Assembly: GCF_000175215.2 (NCBI RefSeq)
Contig: NC_014816.1
Coordinates: 617,001-681,000 of the forward strand
Length of the DNA stretch: 64,000 nucleotides
Origin: Asticcacaulis excentricus CB 48
GTDB lineage: Bacteria > Pseudomonadota > Alphaproteobacteria > Caulobacterales > Caulobacteraceae
Reading direction: 5' to 3'
Shown in pieces: positions 18,273 through 26,792 of this stretch; the first letter of the stretch is position 1, and each line of letters starts with the position of its first letter. Both the position numbers and the translations under genes were made by a program. The notes beneath the pieces are model-generated. The model worked only from the letters and a program-made list of their open reading frames with translations. It made no database searches and was not told where the DNA came from.

Positions 18273-18644
18273 ATGTCGGTCTTGAGCCTGTCCGGACGTG
18301 TCAAAAGTTTTGTATACGCCTTTGCCGGTATAGGTTTCATGCTGCGCACCCAGCATAATGCCTGGCTTCATGCCATAGCCTCCGTCGGGGTCGTAGGTGT
18401 TGGATTGTGGCTAAAGGTTACGCCTGCCGACTGGCGCTGGTTGATTGTCGCTATGGCTATGGTCTGGGTGGCGGAGACCTTTAACACAGCGATCGAATAT
18501 GTCTGTGATGTGGTCTCTCCCGGCTATTCCGAGAGTGTAAAACGCGCCAAGGACATAGCCGCAGGAGCGGTTCTTCTCTGTGCCTTTGCGGCGGTTCTGA
18601 CTGGTGGGTTCACCTTGTGGCCCTATATCAGGTCGATAGGGTAG
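18273..18644 (+). CDS. dgkA: Diacylglycerol (undecaprenol) kinase family protein
   Basis: The 123-residue protein matches the small membrane kinases that phosphorylate diacylglycerol or undecaprenol with ATP. It has three to four membrane helices and the family signature with AETFNTAIEYVCDV (about residues 69-82), where the Glu and Asn residues bind metal and ATP. An N-terminal amphipathic stretch is followed by GIGFMLRTQHNAWLHAIA. The ATG follows the flbD stop with no gap, so the two are co-transcribed and probably translationally coupled. A lipid kinase at the end of a flagellar regulatory operon is unusual. I do not recall it there in Caulobacter crescentus. Confidence 0.9.
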   Translation: MSVLSLSGRVKSFVYAFAGIGFMLRTQHNAWLHAIASVGVVGVGLWLKVTPADWRWLIVAMAMVWVAETFNTAIEYVCDVVSPGYSESVKRAKDIAAGAVLLCAFAAVLTGGFTLWPYIRSIG

Positions 18645-18723
18645 GAAGTGGCCCGCGCCCGCCTGATCCGGGTGCAGGCCCCGTGCCTCTGCCCGCCGGA
18701 GGCCCTTTTAAAAACGGCTCTCG

Positions 18724-18737
18724 TTAACCGGCTTTAA
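18724..18737 (+). promoter_or_regulatory. TTAA-N6-TTAA box before flhA (candidate CtrA site)
   Basis: Two TTAA half-sites (18724-18727 and 18734-18737) flank six bases and lie 90 bases before the flhA GTG. flhA is an early flagellar gene, and CtrA control is expected. The spacing is one base shorter than the consensus I recall. Confidence 0.6.
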
Positions 18738-18826
18738 CCCTTTCTTCACCACGCCATAGGTAATTTTTGCCTAATGCCCGCAGTGCGTCTGCGGGTGCGT
18801 AGAGGCTTTTGTTTCGGGGACAGTGA

Positions 18827-20929
18827 GTGGCGGACGCGGCAACAGCCAATACAGGGGTTCAGCCCTTTAAGCTGTCTGAGGTCGCGGGCTGGCTGAAGCG
18901 CGGTGAAGTCGTGATGGCCGTCGGCATCATGATGATCATCGTCTTTCTGATCATCCCGATCCCGGCCATCCTGCTCGACCTGCTTCTGTCTATCTCGATT
19001 GCCACCTCGGTGCTGATCCTGATGACGGCCATCCTGATCAAGAAGCCGCTGGAATTTTCCGCCTTCCCGACGGTGCTGCTGATCACCACCCTGTTCCGAC
19101 TGGCGCTGAACGTCGCCTCAACGCGCCTGATCCTCAGTCACGGCCACGAAGGTCACGCCGCCGCCGGTGCGACCATTCAGGCCTTTGGCCAGTTGATCAT
19201 GCAGGGTAACTTCATCATCGGGCTGATCGTCTTTGCGATCTTCATCCTGATCAACTTCGTGGTCATCACGAAGGGGTCCGGCCGGATTGCCGAAGTGTCG
19301 GCGCGCTTCACCCTCGACTCTATGCCGGGCAAGCAGATGGCCATTGATGCCGACCTGTCTGCGGGCATCATCGACATGGAAGAGGCCAAGCGCAAGCGCA
19401 AGGAAGTCGAGATGGAGTCGAACTTCTTCGGCGCCATGGACGGTGCCTCGAAGTTCGTGCGCGGCGATGCGATCGCCGGTCTGATCATTACCGGCATCAA
19501 TATCGTCGGCGGTATCCTGATCGGCATTCTGTCGCACGGTATGCCGGCGGGTGAGGCGGCTTCGACCTATATCCAGTTGACCGTCGGTGACGGTCTGGTG
19601 ACGCAGATCCCGGCCCTAATCATCTCGATGGGTGCGGGTTTTCTGGTGTCGAAGTCAGGCGTCGATGGCTCGGCCGACAAGGCGCTGGTGGCTCAGCTGG
19701 CCATGAACCCGGTCGTGCTCGGCATGGTGTCGGCCACGGCGGGCGTGCTGGGCCTCGTGCCCGGTATGCCGATCATTCCGTTTGCGGCGATTGCGATCGG
19801 GGCGGGTTTCCTGGCGTGGAAGCTGGGGCGCAAGCCCAAGGAAGATCCTGCCGCGGCAGCCGCCGCTCTGGAGGCCGCGCCTGCCGCGCCGACCGAAGAA
19901 ACCATGGCCGAAACGCTTGCTATTGACGATGTGAAGGTCGAGCTGGGGCTGGGGCTTCTGGGCCTGATCAACGATAATGACGGACGCAAGCTGACCGATC
20001 AGATCAAGGCCCTGCGCCGCACGCTGGCGCAGGAATACGGCTTCGTCATGCCGTTCGTTCGCCTGATGGACAATATGCGCCTGCCGACTCAAGGCTATGC
20101 CATCCGTCTCAAGGAGATGGAGGCCGGTGCCGGTGAGGTGCGTCTGGGGCAACTGATGGTGATGGACCCGTCAGGGCGTCAGGTCGAACTGCCGGGCGAG
20201 CACATGAAGGAGCCGGCGTTTGGTATTCCGGCGACCTGGATCGACAATGCCCTGCGCGAAGAAGCGACATTCATGGGCTACACGATTGTCGATCCAGCCA
20301 CCGTCCTGACCACGCACCTGACCGAAATTCTCAAGGACAATATGTCGGAGCTGCTGTCCTATTCGGAGGTAGCCAAGCTGCTGAAAGACGCGCCGGAAGG
20401 TCAGAAAAAGCTGATCGACGACCTGATCCCGTCTGTGGTGACGGTGGCGACGCTGCAACGGGTTTTGCAGGCGCTATTGAAAGAGCGGGTCTCAATCCGC
20501 GACCTGCCCGCCATCCTCGAAGCGCTGGGCGAAGTGGCCCCGCATACCAAGTCGGTGACCCAGATGGTCGAGCATGTGCGCTCACGTCTGGGGCGACAAT
20601 TGTGCTGGCAGAACCGCGCCGAAGATGGAGCCTTGCCCATTGTTACCCTGTCGAACGACTGGGAAAACGCCTTTGCCGGATCGCTGATCGGAGTGGGCGA
20701 GGAGCGGCAGCTGTCGATGGCCCCGTCGCAGCTTCAGGAGTTTATCCGCGCGGTGCGCGATACGTTCGAGCAAGTGTCCATGTCGGGTGAAGTCGCCGTC
20801 CTGCTGACCAGCCCCGGCATCCGCCCCTATGTGCGTTCGATCGTTGAGCGCTTCCGCGGCAACACCACCGTCATGAGCCAGAACGAAATCCATCCGAAGG
20901 TCCGCCTGCGGACGGTGGGACAGGTTTAG
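18827..20929 (+). CDS. flhA: Flagellar export gate protein FlhA
   Basis: FlhA forms the nonameric ring of the flagellar type III export gate. The 700-residue protein has about eight N-terminal membrane helices (about 30-330), with the conserved FHIPEP-type stretch near residues 150-185 (SARFTLDSMPGKQMAIDADL). The cytoplasmic domain runs from about 365 to the end and takes chaperone-cargo pairs. The start is GTG at 18827. Another GTG four bases earlier is out of frame. Its TTAA-box upstream suggests its own CtrA-driven promoter, separate from the fliF operon. The next gene starts one base after the stop. Confidence 0.97.
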   Translation: MADAATANTGVQPFKLSEVAGWLKRGEVVMAVGIMMIIVFLIIPIPAILLDLLLSISIATSVLILMTAILIKKPLEFSAFPTVLLITTLFRLALNVASTRLILSHGHEGHAAAGATIQAFGQLIMQGNFIIGLIVFAIFILINFVVITKGSGRIAEVSARFTLDSMPGKQMAIDADLSAGIIDMEEAKRKRKEVEMESNFFGAMDGASKFVRGDAIAGLIITGINIVGGILIGILSHGMPAGEAASTYIQLTVGDGLVTQIPALIISMGAGFLVSKSGVDGSADKALVAQLAMNPVVLGMVSATAGVLGLVPGMPIIPFAAIAIGAGFLAWKLGRKPKEDPAAAAAALEAAPAAPTEETMAETLAIDDVKVELGLGLLGLINDNDGRKLTDQIKALRRTLAQEYGFVMPFVRLMDNMRLPTQGYAIRLKEMEAGAGEVRLGQLMVMDPSGRQVELPGEHMKEPAFGIPATWIDNALREEATFMGYTIVDPATVLTTHLTEILKDNMSELLSYSEVAKLLKDAPEGQKKLIDDLIPSVVTVATLQRVLQALLKERVSIRDLPAILEALGEVAPHTKSVTQMVEHVRSRLGRQLCWQNRAEDGALPIVTLSNDWENAFAGSLIGVGEERQLSMAPSQLQEFIRAVRDTFEQVSMSGEVAVLLTSPGIRPYVRSIVERFRGNTTVMSQNEIHPKVRLRTVGQV

Positions 20930-20930
20930 G

Positions 20931-21428
20931 ATGACGAATGCACTCGATAGGGATGATGAGCATTTCAGTGACTACGAACGTAAGATCGTTCGTTGCGTGC
21001 GTGAACATGGCTGGTTCGCGACAAGTGTGTCAGCGGACGAGGAAGGTCCGGATTTCACCTATTCTATTGGGTTTGAAGCCACGGTTTCGCAACCTGAAAT
21101 CATCATGTTCTCTATCAAGCACGGGCATGATTTTCTTGGCGATATCTACAGCCTTATGAAGAACGGAAGAACCTTAGAATTGGGCATCAGGGTTCCCGAA
21201 ATTTTGCGAAATCTCGATGTTGTTTTCCTTCCGGTTGATAAGCGGTTTTATGCTGAATACCCCTTATCTGCCCGTTGGTTTTACGGACATGAGAATTTTG
21301 CCCTTTGGCAAATGGTATGGCCGGATCATAACGGGCTGTTTCCATGGCAGGATGGCTTTGCACCTGAGTTCGCGGAGTCTCAACCTGACCTGAGTTTTGG
21401 CAATTGGGGTGGCTTGAAAGCGGCATAG
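20931..21428 (+). CDS. DUF4262 domain protein, low-GC insert
   Basis: The 165-residue protein belongs to the DUF4262 family, whose function is unknown. The tell-tale parts are an N-terminal helix with ERKIVRCVREHGWFATSV, then YSIGFEATVSQPEIIMFS, and the end DHNGLFPWQDGFAPEF. It starts one base after the flhA stop, so flhA messenger would carry it. Its base composition is unlike the neighbours: two 60-base rows I counted have about 42 and 45 percent G+C in a region mostly above 60 percent. This suggests recent arrival by transfer. No mobility gene or repeat is seen beside it. Confidence 0.8.
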   Translation: MTNALDRDDEHFSDYERKIVRCVREHGWFATSVSADEEGPDFTYSIGFEATVSQPEIIMFSIKHGHDFLGDIYSLMKNGRTLELGIRVPEILRNLDVVFLPVDKRFYAEYPLSARWFYGHENFALWQMVWPDHNGLFPWQDGFAPEFAESQPDLSFGNWGGLKAA

Positions 21429-21529
21429 TTTGGCTCTTATGCCTTTAGCGATTCTCCGCTATCACTTGACAGAGGCGGCCGTTTTCCGGCTTTAGAACCA
21501 AGGCGCTTCAGCGTTTCAAAGGAACCAAC

Positions 21530-22000
21530 ATGGGCGTTATCAAAAAAGCCTTCGGCAGCACAAAGCCGAAAGACATCGTCGTCGATTTGATGACCTTTGA
21601 CCGCCTGCTGACCAAGCCGGTCATCCATATCATCTACTGGGCCGGTCTGGCGCTTGTGGCGCTGGGCCTGTTTGCCGTGGTCGGTGGCGCGGTCGGCATC
21701 GCCATGCGCGAAGAAATGCCGTGGGGGATTTTTCTGGCCGTGCCGTTCCTGATCGGCGGGCTCCTTTTCCTCCTCGCGGCGCTGCTGCTGTGGCGGTCCT
21801 TTTGTGAGTTTTACGTCGCCATCTTCCGGATCGCCGATGACCTCCGCGCCTTGCGCGCGGTGACCGAAGGCGTAAAGCCGGTGGTGGCGGAGCCCGCCGC
21901 CAATCCAGTGTTTACGGCCCCTGTCGAGGCCCCGGCCGCCGAAACGGTCGAAGGTGATGTGCTGGAAAATCCGTTCTTCGTCGCCAAAAAGGCGGACTGA
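21530..22000 (+). CDS. DUF4282-like inner-membrane protein
   Basis: The 156-residue protein has a conserved N-terminal stretch (KDIVVDLMTFDRLLTKPVIH), then two membrane helices (about 34-58 and 67-90), then RSFCEFYVAIFRIADDL. These features fit the small DUF4282 membrane family of unknown function. The tail is Ala/Pro/Val-rich and looks disordered. An AAGGAACC ribosome-binding site precedes the ATG. It converges on the xylanase gene with a single base between the stop codons and no terminator between them. Confidence 0.75.
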   Translation: MGVIKKAFGSTKPKDIVVDLMTFDRLLTKPVIHIIYWAGLALVALGLFAVVGGAVGIAMREEMPWGIFLAVPFLIGGLLFLLAALLLWRSFCEFYVAIFRIADDLRALRAVTEGVKPVVAEPAANPVFTAPVEAPAAETVEGDVLENPFFVAKKAD

Positions 22001-22001
22001 G

Positions 22002-23096
22002 CTACAGCGCCTTAACGAAGGCCTGACCGACGGGTTTCAACTGCCCCGCATCATCGAACAAGAGTGGCTCGTCGGCGATCAGCCCTTTGTCCTTGCGATT
22101 ATACCACGAGTCCTTGTCGCGCAGGCCCCAAACGGTCAAGCCGAACTGTTGAGCAGTGGGCAGGGCCGCATAGGCTTCGGCGGCCTCTTCATAAAGGGCG
22201 CGCTGGGCGTCGCGGTAATTGCGAAAATCGAGCGCGTTTTTCGCCGCTTCTTTCAGGCTGATGTCGAGCTCTGACAGATGGATTTTCAGGCCCGTTGCCG
22301 CCAGATCACGCAGGGTTTCGCGGATTGCGCCTCTGGGCAGATCAGCGGCGATATGGGTTTGCGTGCCCAGAACCTGCAGGGGCACGCCGCGTTTCAGCAT
22401 CCCCTCGACCAGAGCGAGGAAGCGTTTGCGCTTGGCCGGATAGTATTCGAGATTGTAGTCGTTGAGGATCAGCGGGCAGGCGGGGTCGGCTTCATGCGCG
22501 GCCTGATAGGCGATATCGATGTAGTCGTCGCCCAAAACCTCGCGCCACAGGCAGTCGCGCAGGTCCGAACCGTCGTCGAGGATTGGTTCATTGACCACGT
22601 CCCAGCCATCGACATAGCCGATGTAGTGGGCCATCACGTCGCGGATATAGGCGCGATAGGCGGCCTCGAACGCCTGGCGTTGGCTTTTCAGCTTCTGGAA
22701 ATAGTCGCCGTCCTGCGCGTACCAGATCAGGGTGTGCCCCAGAACGGACTGACCATAGTTTCGGGCCTGCTGCACGATGCGGTCGGGCGCATCAAAGCGC
22801 AGGCTGCCGTCGGGCTGGAGGATGTATTCCATCTTCATCTCCCATTCCGGCGTGATGCGGTCGAAATGGGTGGCGATCATGGCGGCCCATTGCGGGTCGC
22901 CCATCTGCGCGGTCATCGCGCAGACGCCGAGCGGAAACGGCACGTGCGATTTCAGAGGCGCGATGGCACCGGTGGCCGCTTCGCCGCGCCCGCAGGCGCT
23001 GAGCAGGGCGGCGCCCATAGCGGCCAGAGCCGTTCGACGGGGAAGGGCCTGGGATTTCGACGTCACCTGTCCCCCCGCGATAGTGTTAACCGGCAA
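22002..23096 (-). CDS. Endo-1,4-beta-xylanase, GH10, probable lipoprotein
   Basis: The enzyme cuts the xylan main chain with retention, using two glutamates. The 364-residue product has the GH10 acid/base site in WDVVNEP (E170) and the nucleophile in LSELDIS (E276), with HTLIW (121-125) also in place. The N-terminus has a twin-arginine pair and a lipobox-like LLSAC (31-35), so it may be anchored as a lipoprotein after export. Its start overlaps the 3' end of fliJ by 11 bases, so it is read from the fliI-fliJ transcript. That link between motility and xylan use is unexpected. Confidence 0.93.
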   Translation of the reverse strand: MPVNTIAGGQVTSKSQALPRRTALAAMGAALLSACGRGEAATGAIAPLKSHVPFPLGVCAMTAQMGDPQWAAMIATHFDRITPEWEMKMEYILQPDGSLRFDAPDRIVQQARNYGQSVLGHTLIWYAQDGDYFQKLKSQRQAFEAAYRAYIRDVMAHYIGYVDGWDVVNEPILDDGSDLRDCLWREVLGDDYIDIAYQAAHEADPACPLILNDYNLEYYPAKRKRFLALVEGMLKRGVPLQVLGTQTHIAADLPRGAIRETLRDLAATGLKIHLSELDISLKEAAKNALDFRNYRDAQRALYEEAAEAYAALPTAQQFGLTVWGLRDKDSWYNRKDKGLIADEPLLFDDAGQLKPVGQAFVKAL

Positions 23097-23502
23097 AGCG
23101 CAAACGCAGGGCGGCTTCGTCCATAGCCGCGCTTTCGCGCTTCAGTTCAGCGGCCATCTTCGACAGCCGGGTCGTTTCGGCGACGTGCTCAAACTTTTTT
23201 AGTTCTTCAAAGGCCCCGTTCAGCGAGTCGCGGATACCGGCTTCTTCGTGCGCGATCAGCTCCAGCTCAGAGACGCACTGTTCGCGGCGTTGAGTCCAGC
23301 CTCTTTTATAGGCGGTCAGGTCGAAGCTGAAGGCGGGTTCCTGCGCGGCGCGGGCGATTTCAAGCGCCAGTTCGGCATCAAGCGTCGAAATTTTCATTTC
23401 GACATGCGTGCGGCGGGTGGCGACCTCGGCCAGACGTTTCTGCAGCGTCTCCACCTCGAAAGTCGAAATACGGATCAGAGACTTTACCCACGAGGCCATC
23501 AC
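23086..23502 (-). CDS. fliJ: Flagellar export protein FliJ
   Basis: FliJ is a small coiled-coil protein that joins the FliI ATPase ring to the FlhA gate. The 138-residue frame (137 if the second Met is used) is almost all helix, with heptad-like stretches (FEVETLQKRLAEVATRR, then ELELIAHEEAGIRDSLNGAF). Sequence identity to known FliJ is low in general. The call rests on size, coiled-coil form and its place nine bases after fliI. It overlaps the xylanase start by 11 bases. Confidence 0.85.
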   Translation of the reverse strand: MMASWVKSLIRISTFEVETLQKRLAEVATRRTHVEMKISTLDAELALEIARAAQEPAFSFDLTAYKRGWTQRREQCVSELELIAHEEAGIRDSLNGAFEELKKFEHVAETTRLSKMAAELKRESAAMDEAALRLRFAG

Positions 23503-23511
23503 GCTACTCCC

Positions 23512-24843
23512 TTATTGAGAGCTGAGAATCTGGCCCAAAAGGGTAAAGGAGTCGTCAAGACTTGTGGCCTCATCGGGGCTTTGCGACAGAAATTGTTCGA
23601 TGCTGGGGTTGAGCTGAATCGCCCGATCGACCAGCGGATCGGCGCCTGTGCGATAGGCCCCGATGCGGATCAGTTCTTCCATGTTCGTATAGGCCGACAT
23701 GACGGCACGGGCATTGCGCACCACCTCACGTTCGGCGAGCGTCTGGCACCCTGGCATGGTGCGGCTGATGCTTTTTAGCACGTCGATGGCCGGGAAGCGG
23801 CCGCGCTCAGCAATCGAACGGCTCATAACGATGTGGCCGTCAAGGATACCGCGCACGGCATCGGCAATCGGCTCATTGTGGTCATCGCCATCGACCAGAA
23901 CGGTGAACAGCCCGGTGATGGGGCCGGTTTGCGTCCCGTCGGGCAGCAGCGGGCCGGGGCCAGCGCGCTCCAGCAGCTTGGGCAATTCGGCGAAGCAGGT
24001 AGGGGTATAGCCCTTGGTCGTCGGCGGCTCTCCGGTGGCCAGACCGATCTCGCGCTGGGCCATGGCAAAGCGCGTTACAGAGTCCATCAGACACAGGACC
24101 TCAAGCCCCTGATCGCGCAGAAACTCTGACAGGGCCAGCGTCATATAGGCGGCCTGACGGCGTTTCAGCGCGGGCTCATCGGAGGTGGCGACGACGACGA
24201 TGGCGCGGGAAATGCCAGCTTCGCCCAACGTCTCTTCGACAAATTCACGCACTTCGCGGCCGCGTTCGCCGATCAGCCCGACCACGACCGCGTCACAGGC
24301 CGCTTCGCGCGCCAGCATGGACAAAAGCACCGACTTGCCGACGCCGGAACCGGCGAACACCCCCAGACGCTGCCCGCGGCAGCAGGTGGTAAAGACGTTC
24401 ATCGCCCGCACACCGAGGTCAAGGCGCTCCCCCACCCGCGCCCGCGAATGGGCAGGCGGCGGTGCGGCTTTCAGCGGATAACCAATGCCGCCCTTGGGCA
24501 GGGGGCCCAGCCCGTCGATGGGATCACCAAAGGCATCAATAATCCGCCCCAGCCAGGCGGTCGAAGGATAGACCTTCGCCCCTTCGTTGGAGATGCGGAT
24601 TTCTGCACCGGGCGCCACGCCTTCGACCGGGCCGAAGGGCATCATCAGGGCGCGGTCTTCGCGGAAGCCGACGACTTCGACGGGCAGGGGGGTGTCGTGC
24701 CGGCGCATGATCTCGCAGCGCGAGCCGACCTCCATGAACGACATGCCGCCCTTGGCTTCGATCAGCAAGCCATTGACCACAGCCACACGGCCATAGACCT
24801 GCATCGGGTCGATATTGCGAGCGGTATGGAGAAGGTCCTGCAT
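23512..24843 (-). CDS. fliI: Flagellum-specific ATPase FliI
   Basis: FliI is the hexameric ATPase that helps unfold and release export cargo. Starting at ATG 24843 gives 443 residues beginning MQDLLHTARNIDP, close to the length of Caulobacter FliI. A TTG at 24900 would add 19 residues that run through the promoter box, so I rejected it. Walker A is AGSGVGKS (164-171), and the GERGREVREF stretch and the CLMDSVTRFAMAQRE Walker B region are intact. Export of all rod, hook and filament proteins in this window depends on it. A TTAA-N6-TTAA box lies 26 bases before the start. Confidence 0.96.
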   Translation of the reverse strand: MQDLLHTARNIDPMQVYGRVAVVNGLLIEAKGGMSFMEVGSRCEIMRRHDTPLPVEVVGFREDRALMMPFGPVEGVAPGAEIRISNEGAKVYPSTAWLGRIIDAFGDPIDGLGPLPKGGIGYPLKAAPPPAHSRARVGERLDLGVRAMNVFTTCCRGQRLGVFAGSGVGKSVLLSMLAREAACDAVVVGLIGERGREVREFVEETLGEAGISRAIVVVATSDEPALKRRQAAYMTLALSEFLRDQGLEVLCLMDSVTRFAMAQREIGLATGEPPTTKGYTPTCFAELPKLLERAGPGPLLPDGTQTGPITGLFTVLVDGDDHNEPIADAVRGILDGHIVMSRSIAERGRFPAIDVLKSISRTMPGCQTLAEREVVRNARAVMSAYTNMEELIRIGAYRTGADPLVDRAIQLNPSIEQFLSQSPDEATSLDDSFTLLGQILSSQ

Positions 24844-24868
24844 GGCCACGATTATGGTGAACGGGGCC

Positions 24869-24882
24869 TTAAGAAAGGTTAA
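24869..24882. promoter_or_regulatory. TTAA-N6-TTAA box between fliI and an unknown gene (candidate CtrA site)
   Basis: Half-sites at 24869-24872 and 24879-24882 are six bases apart. The site lies in the 98-base divergent gap, so it could act on fliI (leftwards), on the unknown gene at 24942 (rightwards), or on both. Confidence 0.6.
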
Positions 24883-24941
24883 CGGATTGCCGGTTTTCAA
24901 TAGTCAGAAGACCTGGCAGGTTGGCTTCTTAAGGGGAACAG

Positions 24942-25301
24942 ATGCGCGCCTATTATACTGCCGACCGGGAGAAATTCTTCAGCGATTCCGATGATCAGAT
25001 CCTCGGTGAACTGGCACGCGCCAATCCCTTTGCGTTTGATCTGGAACAAAGGGCGCGTGGCTTCAACGGCTGGCAGCACTACAAATTCGCCGGCACCAAA
25101 TGGCGCCATGTAAACGATGCCTATGCGCAGCTTTATCTGAAGAACGCCTATCGGGTTATTCTCACCCGCGTGCGGCAAGGCATGGTTGTCTTCGTGCCCA
25201 AGGGGGATGCCGATGATCCGACCCGTCCCCCCGGATTCTATGATGCGATTTGGCAGTTTCTGATAGACTGCGGCTTGCCGGCGCTGGCGGTATCGGGTTA
25301 G
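24942..25301 (+). CDS. Conserved-looking hypothetical protein divergent from fliI
   Basis: I do not recognise this 119-residue protein. It is soluble, with no signal peptide or membrane segment, and rich in aromatic residues (MRAYYTADREKFFSDSDD; NGWQHYKFAGTKWRHVNDAY). Codon use is like the neighbours, and an AAGGGGAAC ribosome-binding site precedes the ATG, so it is probably real. It shares a short divergent promoter region, with a candidate CtrA box, with fliI. The GH28 gene follows 31 bases later and may share the transcript. Confidence 0.65.
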   Translation: MRAYYTADREKFFSDSDDQILGELARANPFAFDLEQRARGFNGWQHYKFAGTKWRHVNDAYAQLYLKNAYRVILTRVRQGMVVFVPKGDADDPTRPPGFYDAIWQFLIDCGLPALAVSG

Positions 25302-25332
25302 CTCCGCCGCAGGTTCCGGAAGGTCGTCACAT

Positions 25333-26748
25333 ATGCTGTCTGTCAAAAATTTCGGTGCCACGGGCACTGGGGAGGCGCTGGATACCGCTGCCATTCAGGC
25401 GGCCATTGAGGCGGCGGCGGAGACTGGCGGTGTGGTGCGGTTTCCGGCCGGGCGGTATCTCAGTTTTTCACTGCATCTTAAATCGGGCGTGACCCTGCAT
25501 CTGGACAAAGGTGCGGTGCTGATCGCCGCCGATCCGGTCCGGCATGGCGGGCAATACGATCTGCCCGAAGACAACCCGTTTGACCTCTATCAGGATTTTG
25601 GCCATTCGCATTGGCGCAACAGCCTGATCTGGGCCGAAGGGGCCGAGCGCATTGCGATCACCGGCGAAGGCATGATCGACGGCGAAGGCCTGACCCGCGA
25701 AGGGCCGGGATCGCAATGGAAAAAGCAGGCGGGTGAATTTCCGCTGTCGATGCGCGGTCTGTCGGCCGAGGTGATGGCCGAACTGGCCCCCGAGATGTCG
25801 GCCATGCAGGGGCTGGGCAACAAGGCCATTGCGCTGAAAACCTGCCGCCATGTGACGCTGAAAGACTTCACGATAAAGAATGGCGGGCATTTCGCCCTGC
25901 TAGCCACCGGGGTCGAGGATATGGAGATCGACTCCTTAAGCCTCGATACCAACCGCGATGGGCTCGATATCGACGCCTGCTGTCGCGTGACCATCCGTCG
26001 TTGCCGCGTCAACACGCCCAATGACGATGCCATTGTTCTGAAATCGAGCTTTGCCCTGGGCGAGACGCGGTCTTGCGAGGACATCATCATCGAAGACTGC
26101 ACCGTGTCGGGTTATGACTTAGGCACACTGCTCGATGGCACCTATGGCCGCACGCAGGACCGCGCCCCGGATCAGGACCGCGTCACCGGCCGCATCAAGA
26201 TCGGCACCGAATCCAATGGTGATTTCCGCCGCATCCGAATCCGCAACTGCCGCTTTGAGCGCTCGCGCGGACTGGCTTTGGAGACGGTCGATGGGGGCGT
26301 CATCGAGGATGTGGTGTGCGAAGATCTCAGCCTGAGCGAGATCACCACCGCGCCTATCTTCTTTCGCGTCGGAGCGCGCCTGCGCGGGCCGGAAGGCACC
26401 ACAGTCGGCGCCATCCGCGACGTGACCCTGCGCAACCTGACGGCCACGGACATCCTGCCCGACTACTGCGCCCTGATCATGGGCCTGCCCGAAAGCCCCA
26501 TTCAGAACGTCACACTCGAAAACGTCGCCCTGACCTATCGCGGCGGCTTGAACCCGACGGTAGTCGCGCCTTTTGTCGATGATCTGCCGGGCGCCTATCC
26601 GGAGCCGTCCATGTTTGGGGTAACGCCTGCCTGGGGGCTATGGGCGCGGCACGTCGAAGGGCTCGAGCTAACGGGGCTGGAGATGGCGACGCAAACCCCG
26701 GATGCGCGGCCACAGACCCTTTATCATGGCGTCTCGCTTAAGCGATAA
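25333..26748 (+). CDS. GH28-family pectin hydrolase (polygalacturonase/rhamnogalacturonidase type)
   Basis: The 471-residue protein has the right-handed parallel beta-helix of GH28, opening with VKNFGATGTG and a run of beta-helix turns. The acidic set is visible: NRDGLDID (207-214) and NDDAIVLKS (230-238). The usual GHG histidine site is replaced by GRIKIGTESNG (286-296), preceded by GTLLDGTYG. I recall this form from a subgroup of bacterial GH28 proteins. No signal peptide is seen, so it may act in the cytoplasm on imported pectin oligomers. The start has only a weak site. The enzyme's exact bond is not certain. Confidence 0.85.
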   Translation: MLSVKNFGATGTGEALDTAAIQAAIEAAAETGGVVRFPAGRYLSFSLHLKSGVTLHLDKGAVLIAADPVRHGGQYDLPEDNPFDLYQDFGHSHWRNSLIWAEGAERIAITGEGMIDGEGLTREGPGSQWKKQAGEFPLSMRGLSAEVMAELAPEMSAMQGLGNKAIALKTCRHVTLKDFTIKNGGHFALLATGVEDMEIDSLSLDTNRDGLDIDACCRVTIRRCRVNTPNDDAIVLKSSFALGETRSCEDIIIEDCTVSGYDLGTLLDGTYGRTQDRAPDQDRVTGRIKIGTESNGDFRRIRIRNCRFERSRGLALETVDGGVIEDVVCEDLSLSEITTAPIFFRVGARLRGPEGTTVGAIRDVTLRNLTATDILPDYCALIMGLPESPIQNVTLENVALTYRGGLNPTVVAPFVDDLPGAYPEPSMFGVTPAWGLWARHVEGLELTGLEMATQTPDARPQTLYHGVSLKR

Positions 26749-26770
26749 TTTTTCGCATATGCAAAATTAT
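26745..26770. repeat. AT-rich inverted repeat at the end of the GH28 gene
   Basis: ATAATTTT (26745-26752) and AAAATTAT (26763-26770) are perfect complements around TCGCATATGC. It overlaps the GH28 stop codon. It could be a weak terminator or an operator for the esterase gene. Confidence 0.4.
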
Positions 26771-26792
26771 ACAGAAAATTCCGTGTGTTAAT

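Noticed and set aside
24844..24900. TTG start at 24900 for FliI
   Set aside because: It would place a CtrA-type box inside the coding region and lengthen FliI beyond its usual size. ATG 24843 fits relatives.
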